Positions 46,077 through 57,100 of a stretch of DNA of 64,000 nt are shown here, in pieces; the stretch's first letter is position 1, and each line of letters opens with the position of its first letter. Below the pieces are notes generated by a model, which saw nothing but the letters and a program-made list of their open reading frames with translations, made no database searches and was not told the origin of the DNA. Source of the DNA: Hyphomicrobiales bacterium (GTDB lineage: Bacteria > Pseudomonadota > Alphaproteobacteria > Rhizobiales > Beijerinckiaceae); assembly GCA_028290285.1 (NCBI GenBank), contig JAQGKD010000035.1:54122-118121 (forward strand). The letters run 5' to 3'. The position numbers and the translations under genes are program-made.

Positions 46077-46117
46077 GAAAGCGCTGGAGCGGATGACCCG
46101 CTCCGGCGCTTTCTTTT
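46077..46117 (+). terminator. Intrinsic terminator of acs
   Basis: A long stem, GAAAGCGCtGGAGCGG / CCGCTCCgGCGCTTTC with a small ATGAC loop, is followed by TTTTT, 76 nt after the acs stop and 24 nt before the next start. Confidence 0.9.
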
Positions 46118-46140
46118 TGGTGCTGCGTGCGGAGCGTCAC

Positions 46141-46668
46141 ATGAGTGGTCGGCTGGTCGTGGGACTGATGCTGCGGGCATCGCTGGTTGCCGCTCTTGGC
46201 ATGTTCATGGCGGCTCACGCCAAGGCGCGCGAAATTGTGCCGCTGCGGACCGACTATCCGGCGGGCGTCATCATCATCAAGCAAAGCGAAAAGAAGCTCT
46301 ATCTGACGGTCGGTCCTGGCGTGGCCATCCGCTACCCGATCGCCATCGGCAAGGCCGGCAAGGCATGGTCGGGCGTGGCGCGGGTCGACGGCAAATACGT
46401 CGAGCCGGCATGGTCGCCTCCCGCCGTGGTCAAGCGCGACAATCCCCGGCTGCCCTCCGTCATCCCGGGCGGATCGCCAGGCAATCCGATGGGTGCGCGG
46501 GCGCTGACGCTCGATCGAGAAGAGATCGCCATCCACGGCACCACTCAGGCCATGCGCGCTTCTGTCGGAACGGCAGCCTCCTATGGCTGCATCCGCATGT
46601 ACAACGAGGATGTCATAGACCTGTTCGAACGCGTGGCCGTGGGCACGCCGGTCGTCGCCATCCGCTGA
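46141..46668 (+). CDS. Exported L,D-transpeptidase (YkuD domain)
   Basis: Forms 3-3 crosslinks in peptidoglycan or attaches proteins to it. 175 aa from the ATG at 46141; the track start at 46075 lies in the acs terminator. The signal peptide ends about residue 28 (AAHAKA-R). The YkuD domain (IIIKQSEKKLYLTVGPG onward) has catalytic His132 and Cys150 in HGTTQAMRASVGTAASYGCI. Convergent with the nuclease-like gene, with 7 nt between them. Confidence 0.95.
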   Translation: MSGRLVVGLMLRASLVAALGMFMAAHAKAREIVPLRTDYPAGVIIIKQSEKKLYLTVGPGVAIRYPIAIGKAGKAWSGVARVDGKYVEPAWSPPAVVKRDNPRLPSVIPGGSPGNPMGARALTLDREEIAIHGTTQAMRASVGTAASYGCIRMYNEDVIDLFERVAVGTPVVAIR

Positions 46669-46675
46669 CGCCGGC

Positions 46676-47227
46676 TCAGCGCGCCGCGGCCATCTTCCCG
46701 CACCAGCTTTCGCGATGGCCACCCGAATAGGGGCGGCCCTGTCCCGCCGCGAGCATCAGGCTTGCGACGTCAGTATCGATGCCATCGGCCAGACGCACGC
46801 GCACGCTGGACACGACACGGCCGAAATATTTGTCGGGCGCGATATCGGTCAGGGTGACGGGTCCGCTGGCGAGAATATCCCTCAACATCTCGGTTGCTTC
46901 CTGCGCTCCACGAGCCTCCGACGGGCAGGCCGCCGCGCGCTCGGGTGCATCAAAGCCGCGAATGCGAATCGAGCTGTGCACCTCCTGCCCGAACCACACA
47001 CGGACCCGCGCCTCGAAGGTATCGCCGTCGATGGTGCGCAGGACTTCCGCAGGCAATGGACCGGCGAAGGCGACGCGACGATGGGCCTGGACGGATGCCG
47101 TTGGGATCTCAGCGGGTTGCGGCTCGCTTGCTGGCGCGCGAGCGGACAAGGTCGCGCCGACGCCCAGCAGCAGAACTGCCGCCGCCACGACCAAACCAAA
47201 GGGCTGATGATGCCGCGTCAGGATCAT
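46676..47227 (-). CDS. Exported SNase-like (thermonuclease-family) protein
   Basis: 183-aa protein with an N-terminal hydrophobic export helix (about 8-30) and a staphylococcal-nuclease-like OB domain. VLRTIDGDTFEARVRVWFGQEV and IRIRGFDAPE carry the conserved Asp/Arg of the family. A C-terminal SGGHRESWC follows. Two Cys (AACPSEARG, SWCG) may pair in the periplasm. The nuclease active-site triad is only partly recognisable, so activity is uncertain. Confidence 0.85.
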   Translation of the reverse strand: MILTRHHQPFGLVVAAAVLLLGVGATLSARAPASEPQPAEIPTASVQAHRRVAFAGPLPAEVLRTIDGDTFEARVRVWFGQEVHSSIRIRGFDAPERAAACPSEARGAQEATEMLRDILASGPVTLTDIAPDKYFGRVVSSVRVRLADGIDTDVASLMLAAGQGRPYSGGHRESWCGKMAAAR

Positions 47228-47254
47228 AATCCCAACGGCAGCATATTAAGCCGG

Positions 47255-47267
47255 ATATTGTCAATAT
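47255..47267. promoter_or_regulatory. Perfect 13-bp palindrome upstream of the SNase-like gene
   Basis: ATATTG-T-CAATAT lies 28 bp upstream of the minus-strand start codon in an unusually AT-rich stretch, the place expected for promoter and operator. No known regulator is identified from it. Confidence 0.35.
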
Positions 47268-47313
47268 GGTCCTACAACTATTGGGCGCATTAGGTTGCAG
47301 GCCGCTCGCGATG

Positions 47314-47517
47314 TCAGAAGTCGCTGATCAAGCCTTTGATTTCCCAGTCGCCATAGCGGACAGGGTCGAGCCCGCCGCGACCGTTGATTTCACGGGCTGC
47401 TTCCTGCCGGCGGAGTTCTGCGACGCGGCGGCGTTCGGCCGCCTCGGCGAGCGCGCGCTGCGCCTCCGGGGTGAGCGCCTTGCGCGGGGTCTCTGTCGTT
47501 GTGGTTTCGTCTGTCAT
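47314..47517 (-). CDS. DUF1674 / succinate dehydrogenase assembly factor 4 homologue
   Basis: 67-aa protein with the C-terminal DUF1674 signature GRGGLDPVRYGDWEIKGLISDF, preceded by an Ala/Arg-rich helix. Mitochondrial SDHAF4 of this family protects flavinylated SdhA during SDH assembly. The bacterial role is inferred from that. The ATG is at 47517; the track ORF from 47796 runs into the opposing htpX leader. Confidence 0.88.
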   Translation of the reverse strand: MTDETTTTETPRKALTPEAQRALAEAAERRRVAELRRQEAAREINGRGGLDPVRYGDWEIKGLISDF

Positions 47518-47629
47518 TGTCGATTGTCTTCCCGTCTTGAAGCCGGGGCTACGGTGACCCCACATATAGGGCGCGCGTCCTCCCGTCGACCAGAGGGGTG
47601 CGTCATCGTCGTGCTGGAGACCCGTCGCC

Positions 47630-48670
47630 ATGAATTTCATGCGCACCGCCGTGCTGCTCGCGGCCATGACAGCCCTGTTCCTCGTGGTCGGCGCCGCGCT
47701 CGGCGGCCGGGGCGGGATGATGGTCGCCCTGATCTTTGCGATTGGCACCAACGTCTTCGCCTGGTGGAACTCGGATCGAATGGTTCTGGCCGCCAACGAT
47801 GCCCGCGAGATCGGCGCGGCGCAGGCGCCCGATCTCTACGCGCTGGTGCGCGACCTCGCGGCCCGCGCGCAGATCCCGATGCCGCGCGTCTTCGTGATCG
47901 ACAGCGACCAGCCCAATGCGTTCGCGACAGGGCGCGACCCTGCGCATGGCGCGCTGGCGGTCAACACCGGGCTCCTGCGGATGCTGACACGCGAGGAACT
48001 CGCGGGCGTGCTCGCTCATGAACTCGGCCATATCAAGAACCGTGACACGCTGACCATGACCGTGACGGCGACGCTCGCGGGCGCCATTTCCTCCATCGCG
48101 CAATGGGGCATGTTCTTCGGCGGCTCCCGCCGGGAGAATGGGCTCGGGGTGATCGGCACGGTTGCGCTCGCGATCCTCGCGCCGATCGCGGCCATGATCG
48201 TGCAGATGGCGGTGAGCCGTGGGCGTGAATACGTCGCCGACCGCGCGGGCGCAGAGATCTGCGGAAATCCGCTGTGGCTGGCGGGCGCGCTCGCCAAGAT
48301 CTCGCAAGGGGCCGCCGCCATTCCCAACGAACGGGCGGAGGCCAACCCCGCCATGGCACATATGTTCATCGTCAATCCGCTGCACGGCACCGGCGTCGAC
48401 AATCTGTTCTCGACCCATCCGAATGTCGAGAACCGCATCGCCGCCCTGGAGGATCTGGCGCGCCGGATGAACATCGCGCCGTCCTCGCCGGCCTCTGGCG
48501 CGGGCTGGGCGCCGTTTCGCGACGAGGGGCCGTCGGGTCCCCTGCCGGGCACGGCATGGGGCCGCGCGCGCGGGGGCTTCCTGTCGGGTGAAGGAATCTC
48601 GCCGTGGCGCGGGAACGCCGATCGTGATACCCGCAGAGACAATGGACAACGGCGCGGCCCGTGGGGATGA
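47630..48670 (+). CDS. htpX: Membrane-bound zinc metalloprotease HtpX
   Basis: Heat-shock-type membrane protease that degrades damaged membrane proteins. Two N-terminal hydrophobic segments (about 4-22 and 26-42) are followed by the active site [19 protein letters not shown]. Another pair of helices and the third zinc-ligand region [15 protein letters not shown] come next. At 346 aa it is longer than the usual 290-320. The extra C-terminus after residue about 290 ([13 protein letters not shown]) is Gly/Arg-rich. Confidence 0.95.
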   Translation: MNFMRTAVLLAAMTALFLVVGAALGGRGGMMVALIFAIGTNVFAWWNSDRMVLAANDAREIGAAQAPDLYALVRDLAARAQIPMPRVFVIDSDQPNAFATGRDPAHGALAVNTGLLRMLTREELAGVLAHELGHIKNRDTLTMTVTATLAGAISSIAQWGMFFGGSRRENGLGVIGTVALAILAPIAAMIVQMAVSRGREYVADRAGAEICGNPLWLAGALAKISQGAAAIPNERAEANPAMAHMFIVNPLHGTGVDNLFSTHPNVENRIAALEDLARRMNIAPSSPASGAGWAPFRDEGPSGPLPGTAWGRARGGFLSGEGISPWRGNADRDTRRDNGQRRGPWG

Positions 48671-48773
48671 CCTTCCCCGGGCCCGGGAATGCGGAAGATC
48701 TTGGCATGACATCCTCTCAGACGACGAGACGCAGGATCGCGCAGTGCCTTGCCGTTCGCCGGGCGCGCGTTTC

Positions 48774-50153
48774 GTGAGCGAAAAGGGACGCCCCCGTTCA
48801 GGCTACGGCTTCAACAAGCGGCCGGCGCAGGTCGTCGAGACCGTGCCGGGCCTCTCGGTACGCCTTGCCGCTGCCGCCGTGCTCGCCGAAGTGGCGGGCA
48901 ATGGCCAGAGCCTCGACGAGCGTTTCGCGCCCGGTGCTGGGCCCGAAGCGCTGAGCGGGCTCGATCCGCGCGATCGCGCGCTGGTGCGCTCCATCGTGCT
49001 GGTGTCGCTTCGGCATCTGGGCACGTTGCGCGCCGCGCTCGCTGCGACGCTCGAAAAGGGGTTGCCGCGCAAGGCGCAGATTCTCGAATGGACGCTGGTG
49101 ACCGGCGCGGCGCAGATCCTGTTCATGGATGTGCCCGATCACGCTGCCGTAGATCTCGCGGTGCGGGCGGCGCGGCGCGATGCGCGCACGACGCCGTTCG
49201 CGGCGCTGGTCAATGCCGTGCTGCGCAATATCGCGCGGCGCCGCGATGAACTCGCCGTCGTCAACGACGCTTTTCTCGATACACCGCAATGGCTCTCGAC
49301 CCGCTGGCGCAAGACCTATGGCGGGGAGGTCGCCGCGCGAATCGCGATGGCGCATCGCGACGAGCCGACACTTGATGTCACGCTCAAGCCGGGCGACGAC
49401 TCCGCGAGGCCGGAGGGAATTCTGCTGCCGACGGGTTCGTTGCGGCTGACCTCGCACGATCCGGTGAGCGACCTCGAAGGCTATGGCGAGGGTGGCTGGT
49501 GGGTGCAGGATGCGGCGGCCGCCATGCCCGCGCGCCTCCTGAACGTGCAGCCGGGCGAACGCGTCGCGGATCTCTGCGCGGCTCCCGGTGGGAAGACTGC
49601 GCAGCTCGCATCCGCCGGGGCGCTTGTGACCGCGCTCGACCGCTCGGCCGAAAGGTTGAAGCGGCTCACCGCTAACCTCGAGCGTCTCGGCCTCTCGGCA
49701 GAAATCCAGGTTGGCGACGTGCTGAATTTCGAGGCGGCGCCGTTCGACGCGATCCTTCTGGACGCGCCGTGTTCCGCGACCGGCACCATTCGCCGGCATC
49801 CCGATGTCGCGTGGACCAAGAAGCCCGGCGATATCGCGACACTCGCAGCGGTGCAGGCGAAGATGCTCGACCGGGCCGCAACGCTGGTTCGCCCGGGTGG
49901 ACGAATCGTCTATTGCACCTGTTCGCTGGAGCCCGAAGAGGGCGAGATGCAGATCGCGCAATTGCTTCGCCGCAATCCCGATCTCGCACGCGTGCCGATC
50001 ACGGCGGAGGAAGTCGGCGGCCTCGTCGAATGCCTGACGCCGGACGGCGATCTGCGGACGCTGCCATTTCACCTGCAGGGTGAGACACCGCGTCTCTCGG
50101 GGCTCGACGGTTTTTATGCGGCGCGCCTGAGGCGACGCGAGAATGGTGTGTGA
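48774..50153 (+). CDS. rsmB: 16S rRNA m5C methyltransferase RsmB-like (NusB-fused RsmB/NOP2 family)
   Basis: S-adenosylmethionine-dependent methyltransferase for cytosine C5 in 16S rRNA (C967 in E. coli). It has an N-terminal NusB-like RNA-binding domain (about 15-150). The Rossmann methyltransferase domain follows, with DLCAAPGGKTAQLAS, LLDAPCSATGTIRRHPDVAW (motif IV PC) and IVYCTCSLEPEEGE (motif VI TC). The preferred start is the GTG at 48774 (459 aa). The track start at 48588 overlaps htpX and reads non-conserved sequence. Exact start uncertain. Confidence 0.92.
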   Translation: MSEKGRPRSGYGFNKRPAQVVETVPGLSVRLAAAAVLAEVAGNGQSLDERFAPGAGPEALSGLDPRDRALVRSIVLVSLRHLGTLRAALAATLEKGLPRKAQILEWTLVTGAAQILFMDVPDHAAVDLAVRAARRDARTTPFAALVNAVLRNIARRRDELAVVNDAFLDTPQWLSTRWRKTYGGEVAARIAMAHRDEPTLDVTLKPGDDSARPEGILLPTGSLRLTSHDPVSDLEGYGEGGWWVQDAAAAMPARLLNVQPGERVADLCAAPGGKTAQLASAGALVTALDRSAERLKRLTANLERLGLSAEIQVGDVLNFEAAPFDAILLDAPCSATGTIRRHPDVAWTKKPGDIATLAAVQAKMLDRAATLVRPGGRIVYCTCSLEPEEGEMQIAQLLRRNPDLARVPITAEEVGGLVECLTPDGDLRTLPFHLQGETPRLSGLDGFYAARLRRRENGV

Positions 50154-50282
50154 ACTTTCAATCTTTCTCTGAGAATTTTCGGCGAATCACCTGATAAGAG
50201 AAAAGTAGCGTGCTATCAGGTCGATAGGTGTTCGCGTCGTCGCAAAAGGCACGGCTGACTGTCCCCCGAAGGAGCAAGCGCT

Positions 50283-51998
50283 TTGGCATCGTCGAATGTC
50301 GCCGAGCGGATTCGGCTCGTACGGCTCGTTGCCGGGCGCGGTTTGAACTGGGCCTGGCGTGGCGCGGGCAAGCCGCTGCGCGCCGTCTCGTCCTTCCGCG
50401 CGCCCGCACCCGAGCGGCTGCTGATCGCGCCACAGGACATCCGCACCACGGATCCGACCATCGCGGCGGATATCTATTCCGGCTATTTCGGCTTTGCCGG
50501 AAAGGCCGTGAACACGCATGGGCAATCGCCTTTCGAGGTCGAGGCACCCTCCGCGATCTGGGAGATCACGCTCGCGGGGTTCAGCTGGCTGCGCCACCTG
50601 CGGGCGGCTGACACCGCGCTGGCGCGCGCCAATGCGCGGGCGCTGGTGGGGGACTGGATTACCACGCGCAGCAAGGATCTCGACGGGATCGACTGGGAGG
50701 CGGGCGTCGCCGCACGACGCCTCCTGTCCTGGCTCAGCCAGTCGCCGCTGATCCTCGAGGGCGCGGACCGCGTCTTCTACCGACGCTTCATGCGCAGCAT
50801 CGGAATGCATGCCGCCCATCTCCAGCGTTGCCTCTCCGAGGGGCTGGAGGGCGAAGCCCGACTCGTCAGCGCCATCGCGCTGGCGGAGCTCGGTCTGTGC
50901 GCGGAAGGTATGCCCAAGCTGATGCGCCGGGGCACGAAAGTCCTCACCGAAGAACTGACGCATCAGATCCTGCCCGATGGCGGGCATCTGGGCCGCAACC
51001 CGCAGATGCTGGTCGACCTGCTGCTGGATCTCCTGCCGCTGCGCCAGGCCTATGCCGCGCGGGGGCTCAGTGCGCCCCAGCAATTGCTCAATTCCATCGA
51101 CCGCATGATGCCGATGCTGCGCCTTTTTCGGCATGGCGATGGCGCGCTGGCCCTGTTCAACGGCATGGGGCCCACCGCGCCGCATACGCTGGCGACCGTG
51201 CTCGCCTATGACGATGCCCGCGCCGTGCCGCTCGCCAATGCGCCGAGCTCCGGCTATCAGCGGATGGAGGCCGCCGGCACGATCGTCATCGCAGATTTCG
51301 GCGCGCCGCCACCGCCGCGCTTTTCCTGCGACGCCCATGCCAGCGCGTTGGCTTTCGAAATGTCGAGTGGCCAGCACCGCCTCGTCGTCAATTGCGGGAT
51401 CCCCGCCTATCCGCGGCCGGCGCTGCGCGAGGCGTCCCGACTGACGGCGGCGCATTCCGTGCTGGTGATCGGGGATGTCTCGTCCTGCCGCTTTGCATCC
51501 CAGGCCGGTCTCGATCGCTGGCTGCATGGGCAGATCCTCGCCGGCCCTTCGCCGATTGTCGTGCGACGCACTGAGGACGCCAGCGGCGTCGAAATCGAGG
51601 CTGCTCACAACGGCTACGAGCGCCGCTTCGGCGTCCTGCACGAGCGCCGCCTGACGTTGTCGGCGGGGGGCAACCGTCTCGAAGGCGAGGACCGGTTGCG
51701 CAGTTCGGGCCGCCGCGTGCCCGGCGCCATCAACGCCGATTATTCGCTGCGCTTCCACCTGCATCCGGGCGTGCGTACCGAACTCGTCGAAGAGGGACGT
51801 GCCGTCTACCTTGTGCTGCCCGACGAGCAGGAATGGATTTTCCGGGCCAGCGGCCTGCCGGTCGCGCTGGAGGAGAGCATTTTCCTCGGTGGTCAGGAGG
51901 GGCCGCGCAACACGGACCAGATCGTGGTCGCCGCCCGCGTGCGCGAATGTCCGAGCGTGGTCTGGACGTTCCAGCGGCTGGAGCCGCGCCGCGACTGA
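50283..51998 (+). CDS. Heparinase II/III-family protein
   Basis: 571-aa protein with the architecture of bacterial heparinase II/III-like proteins, a polysaccharide lyase fold. The N-terminal toroid domain (FEVEAPSAIWEITLAGFSWLRHLRAA, LTHQILPDGGHLGRNPQML) is followed by a C-terminal beta domain (HNGYERRFGVLHERRLTLSAGGNRLEGEDRL). The start is a TTG at 50283 with AAGGAG upstream. It lies between rsmB and purH, a conserved position in many Hyphomicrobiales. No signal peptide is evident. Substrate and activity are unknown. Confidence 0.85.
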   Translation: MASSNVAERIRLVRLVAGRGLNWAWRGAGKPLRAVSSFRAPAPERLLIAPQDIRTTDPTIAADIYSGYFGFAGKAVNTHGQSPFEVEAPSAIWEITLAGFSWLRHLRAADTALARANARALVGDWITTRSKDLDGIDWEAGVAARRLLSWLSQSPLILEGADRVFYRRFMRSIGMHAAHLQRCLSEGLEGEARLVSAIALAELGLCAEGMPKLMRRGTKVLTEELTHQILPDGGHLGRNPQMLVDLLLDLLPLRQAYAARGLSAPQQLLNSIDRMMPMLRLFRHGDGALALFNGMGPTAPHTLATVLAYDDARAVPLANAPSSGYQRMEAAGTIVIADFGAPPPPRFSCDAHASALAFEMSSGQHRLVVNCGIPAYPRPALREASRLTAAHSVLVIGDVSSCRFASQAGLDRWLHGQILAGPSPIVVRRTEDASGVEIEAAHNGYERRFGVLHERRLTLSAGGNRLEGEDRLRSSGRRVPGAINADYSLRFHLHPGVRTELVEEGRAVYLVLPDEQEWIFRASGLPVALEESIFLGGQEGPRNTDQIVVAARVRECPSVVWTFQRLEPRRD

Positions 51999-52083
51999 GG
52001 CTTCGGCCCGACGCCCTTTGCCCCTGCGGGCCTGACGTGCTAATCGCGCCCCTTATGTTCCGTAAGCTTGCGAGAGATCCCTC

Positions 52084-53676
52084 ATGCCCACTCATCCGCG
52101 CCGCGTCACCCGCGCCCTTCTCTCCGTCTCGGACAAGAGCGGGCTCATCGAGTTCGCCCGCGCGCTGCACGATCTGGGCGTCGAACTCGTCTCGACGGGC
52201 GGTACCCGCAAGGCGCTGGCCGATGCGAGCCTGCCGGTCAAGGACGTGGCGGATCTCACGGGCTATCCCGAGATGATGGACGGCCGCGTGAAGACGTTGC
52301 ATCCGCGCGTCCATGGCGGGCTTCTCGCGATTCGCGAAAACCCGGAGCATGAGGCGGCGATGCTGGCCCATTCGATCCAGCCCATCGACCTGCTCGTCGT
52401 CAATCTCTATCCGTTCGAGGCGACCGTAGCCAAAGGCGCGGATGAGGAAGAGTGCATCGAGAATATCGACATCGGCGGCCCGGCCATGATCCGCGGAGCG
52501 GCCAAGAACCACGGCGATGTCGCCGTCGTGGTCGACGTCGAGGATTATGCGCGTGTGCTGGACGTGCTTGTCGAAAACAAGGGCTCGACCACGCTGACGC
52601 TCCGCCGCGCTCTCGCACAGAAAGCCTATGCCCGCACTGCGGCCTATGATGCGGCGATTTCGAACTGGTTCGCGCAGGCCATAGGCGAGACCGCACCTGA
52701 CTATCGCGCCATCGGCGGACGGCTCGCCGAAAAAATGCGCTATGGCGAAAACCCGCATCAGGCGGCTGCGTTCTACCACACACCCGAGAAGCGGGCCGGC
52801 GTGTCCACCGCACGTCAGGTGCAGGGCAAGCAGCTCTCCTACAACAATGTCAACGACACGGACGCCGCCTTCGAATGCGTCTCGGAATTCGATCCCGCGC
52901 GCACGGCGGCTGTGGCCATCATCAAGCACGCCAACCCTTGCGGCGTGGCGGAAGGTGCCTCGCTTGTGGAGGCCTATGAGCGCGCCCTGCGCTGCGATCC
53001 CGTCTCGGCCTTCGGCGGCATCGTCGCGCTGAACCGCAAGCTCGATGTCGCCGCCGCGCGCGAGATCGTGAAGATCTTCACCGAGGTGATCATCGCGCCC
53101 GACGCCGATGAAGAGGCCATCGCGCTGGTTGCCTCCAAGAAGAACCTGCGCCTGCTGCTGACGGGCGGACTGCCCAATCCGCGCGCCGGCGGCCTCACCT
53201 TCAAGACGGTTGCAGGCGGCCTTCTCGTGCAGGGCCGGGACAATGCCGTCGTCGACGACATGGACCTGCGGGTGGTCACCAAGCGCGCCCCTACCGCGCA
53301 GGAATTGTCGGATTTGAAATTCGCCTTCCGCGTCGCCAAGCACGTCAAGTCCAACGCCATCGTCTATGCGCGTGACGGCGCAACGGTCGGGGTGGGGGCG
53401 GGACAGATGAGCCGCGTCGATTCCTCGCGCATCGCCGCCTGGAAGGCCGCCGAGGCCGCCAAGGCCGCGGGGCTGCCGGAGACGCTGGCCAAGGGCTCGG
53501 TCGTCGCCTCGGACGCTTTCTTCCCCTTCGCGGACGGGTTGCTGGCGGCCGCCGAAGCGGGCGCGACGGCTGTCATCCAGCCGGGTGGCTCCATGCGCGA
53601 CGACGAAGTCATCAAGGCCGCCGACGAGGCCGGACTGGCGATGGTGCTCACCGGGCACCGGCATTTCCGCCACTAG
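52084..53676 (+). CDS. purH: Bifunctional AICAR formyltransferase / IMP cyclohydrolase
   Basis: Catalyses the last two steps of de novo IMP synthesis. The MGS-like IMP cyclohydrolase domain covers about 1-195 ([45 protein letters not shown]). The AICAR transformylase domain follows to 530 ([26 protein letters not shown], ending LTGHRHFRH). Starts 85 nt after the heparinase-like gene. Confidence 0.98.
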   Translation: MPTHPRRVTRALLSVSDKSGLIEFARALHDLGVELVSTGGTRKALADASLPVKDVADLTGYPEMMDGRVKTLHPRVHGGLLAIRENPEHEAAMLAHSIQPIDLLVVNLYPFEATVAKGADEEECIENIDIGGPAMIRGAAKNHGDVAVVVDVEDYARVLDVLVENKGSTTLTLRRALAQKAYARTAAYDAAISNWFAQAIGETAPDYRAIGGRLAEKMRYGENPHQAAAFYHTPEKRAGVSTARQVQGKQLSYNNVNDTDAAFECVSEFDPARTAAVAIIKHANPCGVAEGASLVEAYERALRCDPVSAFGGIVALNRKLDVAAAREIVKIFTEVIIAPDADEEAIALVASKKNLRLLLTGGLPNPRAGGLTFKTVAGGLLVQGRDNAVVDDMDLRVVTKRAPTAQELSDLKFAFRVAKHVKSNAIVYARDGATVGVGAGQMSRVDSSRIAAWKAAEAAKAAGLPETLAKGSVVASDAFFPFADGLLAAAEAGATAVIQPGGSMRDDEVIKAADEAGLAMVLTGHRHFRH

Positions 53677-53814
53677 GTCAGACTTCATTAAGCATAACCG
53701 GCGCAATTTTATCGATACGGCGGATTTCGCCGTGTCGCTGACCATGTTTCGCCATCAAGTTTCGTGAAAGGTCTTCCTGCTAGGAACATCCTGGTTCTCA
53801 CGAGGTCTTGGGTT

Positions 53815-54102
53815 ATGCTTATCTCTTATTCAGACACGATCGATGGCGCTGAAGGCTTTACTGCCATCGGTCGTATCCGCGCCGCCGCCGGCTGGCACGC
53901 CGTCTCCGCCCGCGAGCTGCGCGAGGGGCACTGGAAAGAGGCAGCCTTGCAGCAGCTCATCCGCACGGCGGAAGACTTCGACGCCGATGCCATCGTCGGC
54001 GTGGATTACCAGATCGACGGAACCACGGATGTCGAACTGACCGGCATCGCCCTGCAGCGGGTCGCAGCGACCGGTGTCGCAGTGAGGCTGCGCCGCAGCT
54101 AA
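53815..54102 (+). CDS. YbjQ-like (UPF0145) small protein
   Basis: 95 aa from the ATG at 53815 (MLISYSDTIDG); the track start at 53764 adds 17 residues. The segment RTAEDFDADAIVGVDYQIDG resembles the YbjQ/UPF0145 core, annotated in databases as heavy-metal-binding-like. Its function is unknown. It ends 7 nt from the converging gdhB. Confidence 0.72.
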   Translation: MLISYSDTIDGAEGFTAIGRIRAAAGWHAVSARELREGHWKEAALQQLIRTAEDFDADAIVGVDYQIDGTTDVELTGIALQRVAATGVAVRLRRS

Positions 54103-54109
54103 GCCTCCC

Positions 54110-57100
54110 TCAGCTGCGCAAGAGGTCGCCCAGCAGGCCTGCCGCCACGGTCAATCTGGCCAGCGACAGGTCTCCGCCCGCGATCTCATTCAGGAGGGCG
54201 CGCGCGCGCAAGGGTTCAGGTCCGTGTGCTGCGAGCCAGGCGTTGACAGCGGCTGTTCCCGACAATTTCGCCGAACCTGCGAGGATCGTCGCCGTCAGGC
54301 GGCTCCGCGCCGAATCGATCTGTGCGAGCGCACGGTCGCGGGCGATGCGGTCGAAGGGATCGGCCGCGTTGAGCGTGCGCGCACCCGAGACGAGCGCGCC
54401 CAGCTCATAGGTCTCATCCACCGCGAAGAAGGTCGCCGCGACTTCGGCCAGCGGCCGCTTCGATCGTTCGGCCACGAGCACGATGTCTGGCGCTGCGACG
54501 AGCGCGGGCAGGATTGCGAGGCGACGGGCTAGATCCGCGGGGACGCCGGCACGCTGCCATTCGCGCTCCTGGTCTTCGTTGGCCGCGCGCTGCGTGGGCG
54601 GCAGGTCTGTTCCTATACTGCCCGTCAGGCTTTCGATCGCCGTGCGGAAGCGGTCGCCAGCTGCTGCGATGCCGGCTGAGAGATCGGCGTTGCGAACGAA
54701 CCAGGGCAGGCGCGCGATCAGGAGGTCCTGCAGGCGTCCATAGAGATCGAGCTGCAGAAGACCCGGTACATGATTGTCCAGCGCGTCAATGGCGGTTTCG
54801 AGCTCGCCAAGCCCATATGCCTCGCGCAGCACCAGGAAAGCGCGGGCCACGAGCGGCGCGTCAGCGCCCGTCTCGTCGGCGAGGCGTGACACGATCGTCG
54901 GGCCGCCCCGGTCGATCAGGGCGTTTGCCAGTGCGGTGACGACGATCTCGCGGCGCAGCCGATGCGATTGAATAGCATCCGTGAAGCGCTCGACCATCGC
55001 CGCCGGGAAATAGCGGACGAGTTCGCGCGACAGGAAGGGATCGTCGGGCACGTCGCTTTCGAGCAGGGCTTCGTGCGTTGCGAGCTTCGCATAGGCCAGC
55101 AGCACCGACAGTTCCGGGCGGGTCAGGCCGAGGCCCGATCGCGCGCGGGCGACGAGGGAGGCGTCATCGGGCAGGAATTCAACCGCGCGGTCGAGCCTGC
55201 CGTGCTTTTCGAGCGACTGCATCAAGCGGATTGCAAAACCCGTTTCCTCCGGCCCCCGCCGTTGCGACAGCGAGAGCGCGAGCGGCTGGCTGTAATTGTT
55301 GCGCAGCACGAGTGCCGCGATATCGTCCGTCATCGAGGCCAGCAGGGCGTTGCGCCCCTCCAGATCGAGGCGTCCGTCGCCCATGGGGACGCTGAGGGCG
55401 ATCTTGATGTTGACCTCGATGTCCGAGGTGTTCACGCCGGCCGAATTGTCGATGGCGTCGGAATTCAGCCTGACGCCTGCCATGGCCGCTTCGATGCGGC
55501 CGCGCTGGGTGAGGCCGAGATTGGCGCCCTCCCCAATGACCTTGCAGCGCAGGTCGGCGGCTGTGATGCGCACGGCATCGTTACTGCGATCCCCGGCCTG
55601 CTCGTCGCTCTCCTGGGTCGCCCGCACATAGGTGCCGATGCCGCCGAACCAGAGCAGATCCACCTTGGCGCGCAGGATGGCGCGGATGACCTCGTGGGGC
55701 GTCGCCTGGACCTGATCGAGGCCGAGCAGCGCACGTAGTTCCGGCGAGAGAGGTATCTGCTTGGCGGAGCGTGCGAAGACGCCGCCGCCCTTGGAGATCA
55801 GCCCGGCGTCGTAATCCTGCCAGCTCGAGCGCGGAAGGGCGAAGAGGCGGGCCCGCTCGGCGAGTGCTTTCTCCGCCTGCGGGTGGGGGTCGAGGAAAAT
55901 GTCGCGATGGTCGAAGGCTGCGACAAGGCGGATCTCGGGTGAGAGCAGCATACCGTTGCCGAAGACATCGCCCGACATGTCGCCAACGCCTGCGACGGTG
56001 AAGGGGACGGTCTGAATGTCCGTATCGATCTCGCGGAAATGGCGCTTCACAGCTTCCCATGCGCCGCGCGCGGTGATGCCCATCTTCTTGTGGTCGAAGC
56101 CTGCCGATCCGCCCGATGCGAAGGCATCGCCCAGCCAGTGGCCGCGTTCGAGGGAAATGCAATTGGCAATATCGGAAAACGTGGCCGTGCCCTTGTCGGC
56201 TGCGACCACGAGATAGGGATCTTCGCCATCGTGGCGAAGCGTATCTTGCGGCGGCGCGATCTTGCCTTCCACTAGATTGTCCGTGAGCTCGAGGAGCGCG
56301 CGGATGAAAATTTCATAGGCGGCCACGCCTTCAGCCATGAAGGCCTCGCGGTCGGATGCGGGCGGCAGCCGCTTCGGGACAAAACCACCCTTGGCGCCGA
56401 CCGGTACGATGACGGCGTTCTTCACCTGTTGCGCTTTCACGAGGCCCAGTACCTCGGTGCGGAAATCCTGCGGACGATCCGACCAGCGCAGGCCGCCGCG
56501 GGCGACCTTGCCGAAGCGCAGGTGTATGCCCTCGACACGCGGCGAATAGACGGTGATCTCATAGAGGGGACGCGGCAGCGGCAGTTCGTCGATGCGGCAG
56601 CTTTCGAACTTGAACGAGATGGTCTCGCGCGGGCCGCCATCATTCGTCATCTGGAAATAATTTGTGCGTACGGCGGCGCGGATGACGTTGAGAAAGCGCC
56701 TGAGGATGCGGTCTTCGTCGAGGCTGGTGACGGCGGTGAGCTTGCCTTCGATCTGCGCGACGATTTCGATCTCGCGGGCTTCGCGCCTGGCCCTGTCGAT
56801 GTCGAGGTCGGGATCGAGGCGTGCATATACGAGGCGCAGCAGCGCGTCGGCAATCTCGGGATTGCGCGTAAGCGCCTGCCAGAGATAGCTCAGCGAGAAG
56901 GCGAGCCCGGTCTGGCGCAGATAGCGGGCGAGCGCACGCATCAGTGCGATGTCGCGCCACAGGAAGCCGGGGTTTATCACCAGCGCGTTGAACCCGTCGC
57001 TTTGCACATCGCGCCGAGCGATGGCGCGAAGCAGGGATTCGATGCCGATGCCGCGTTCTGCGATAACCGAAGCGTCCGCCGCATGATCGAGCGCCATGTC

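Noticed and set aside
53717-53733. ACGGCG-gattt-CGCCGT hairpin after purH as terminator
   Set aside because: Short stem with no T tract; too weak to call.
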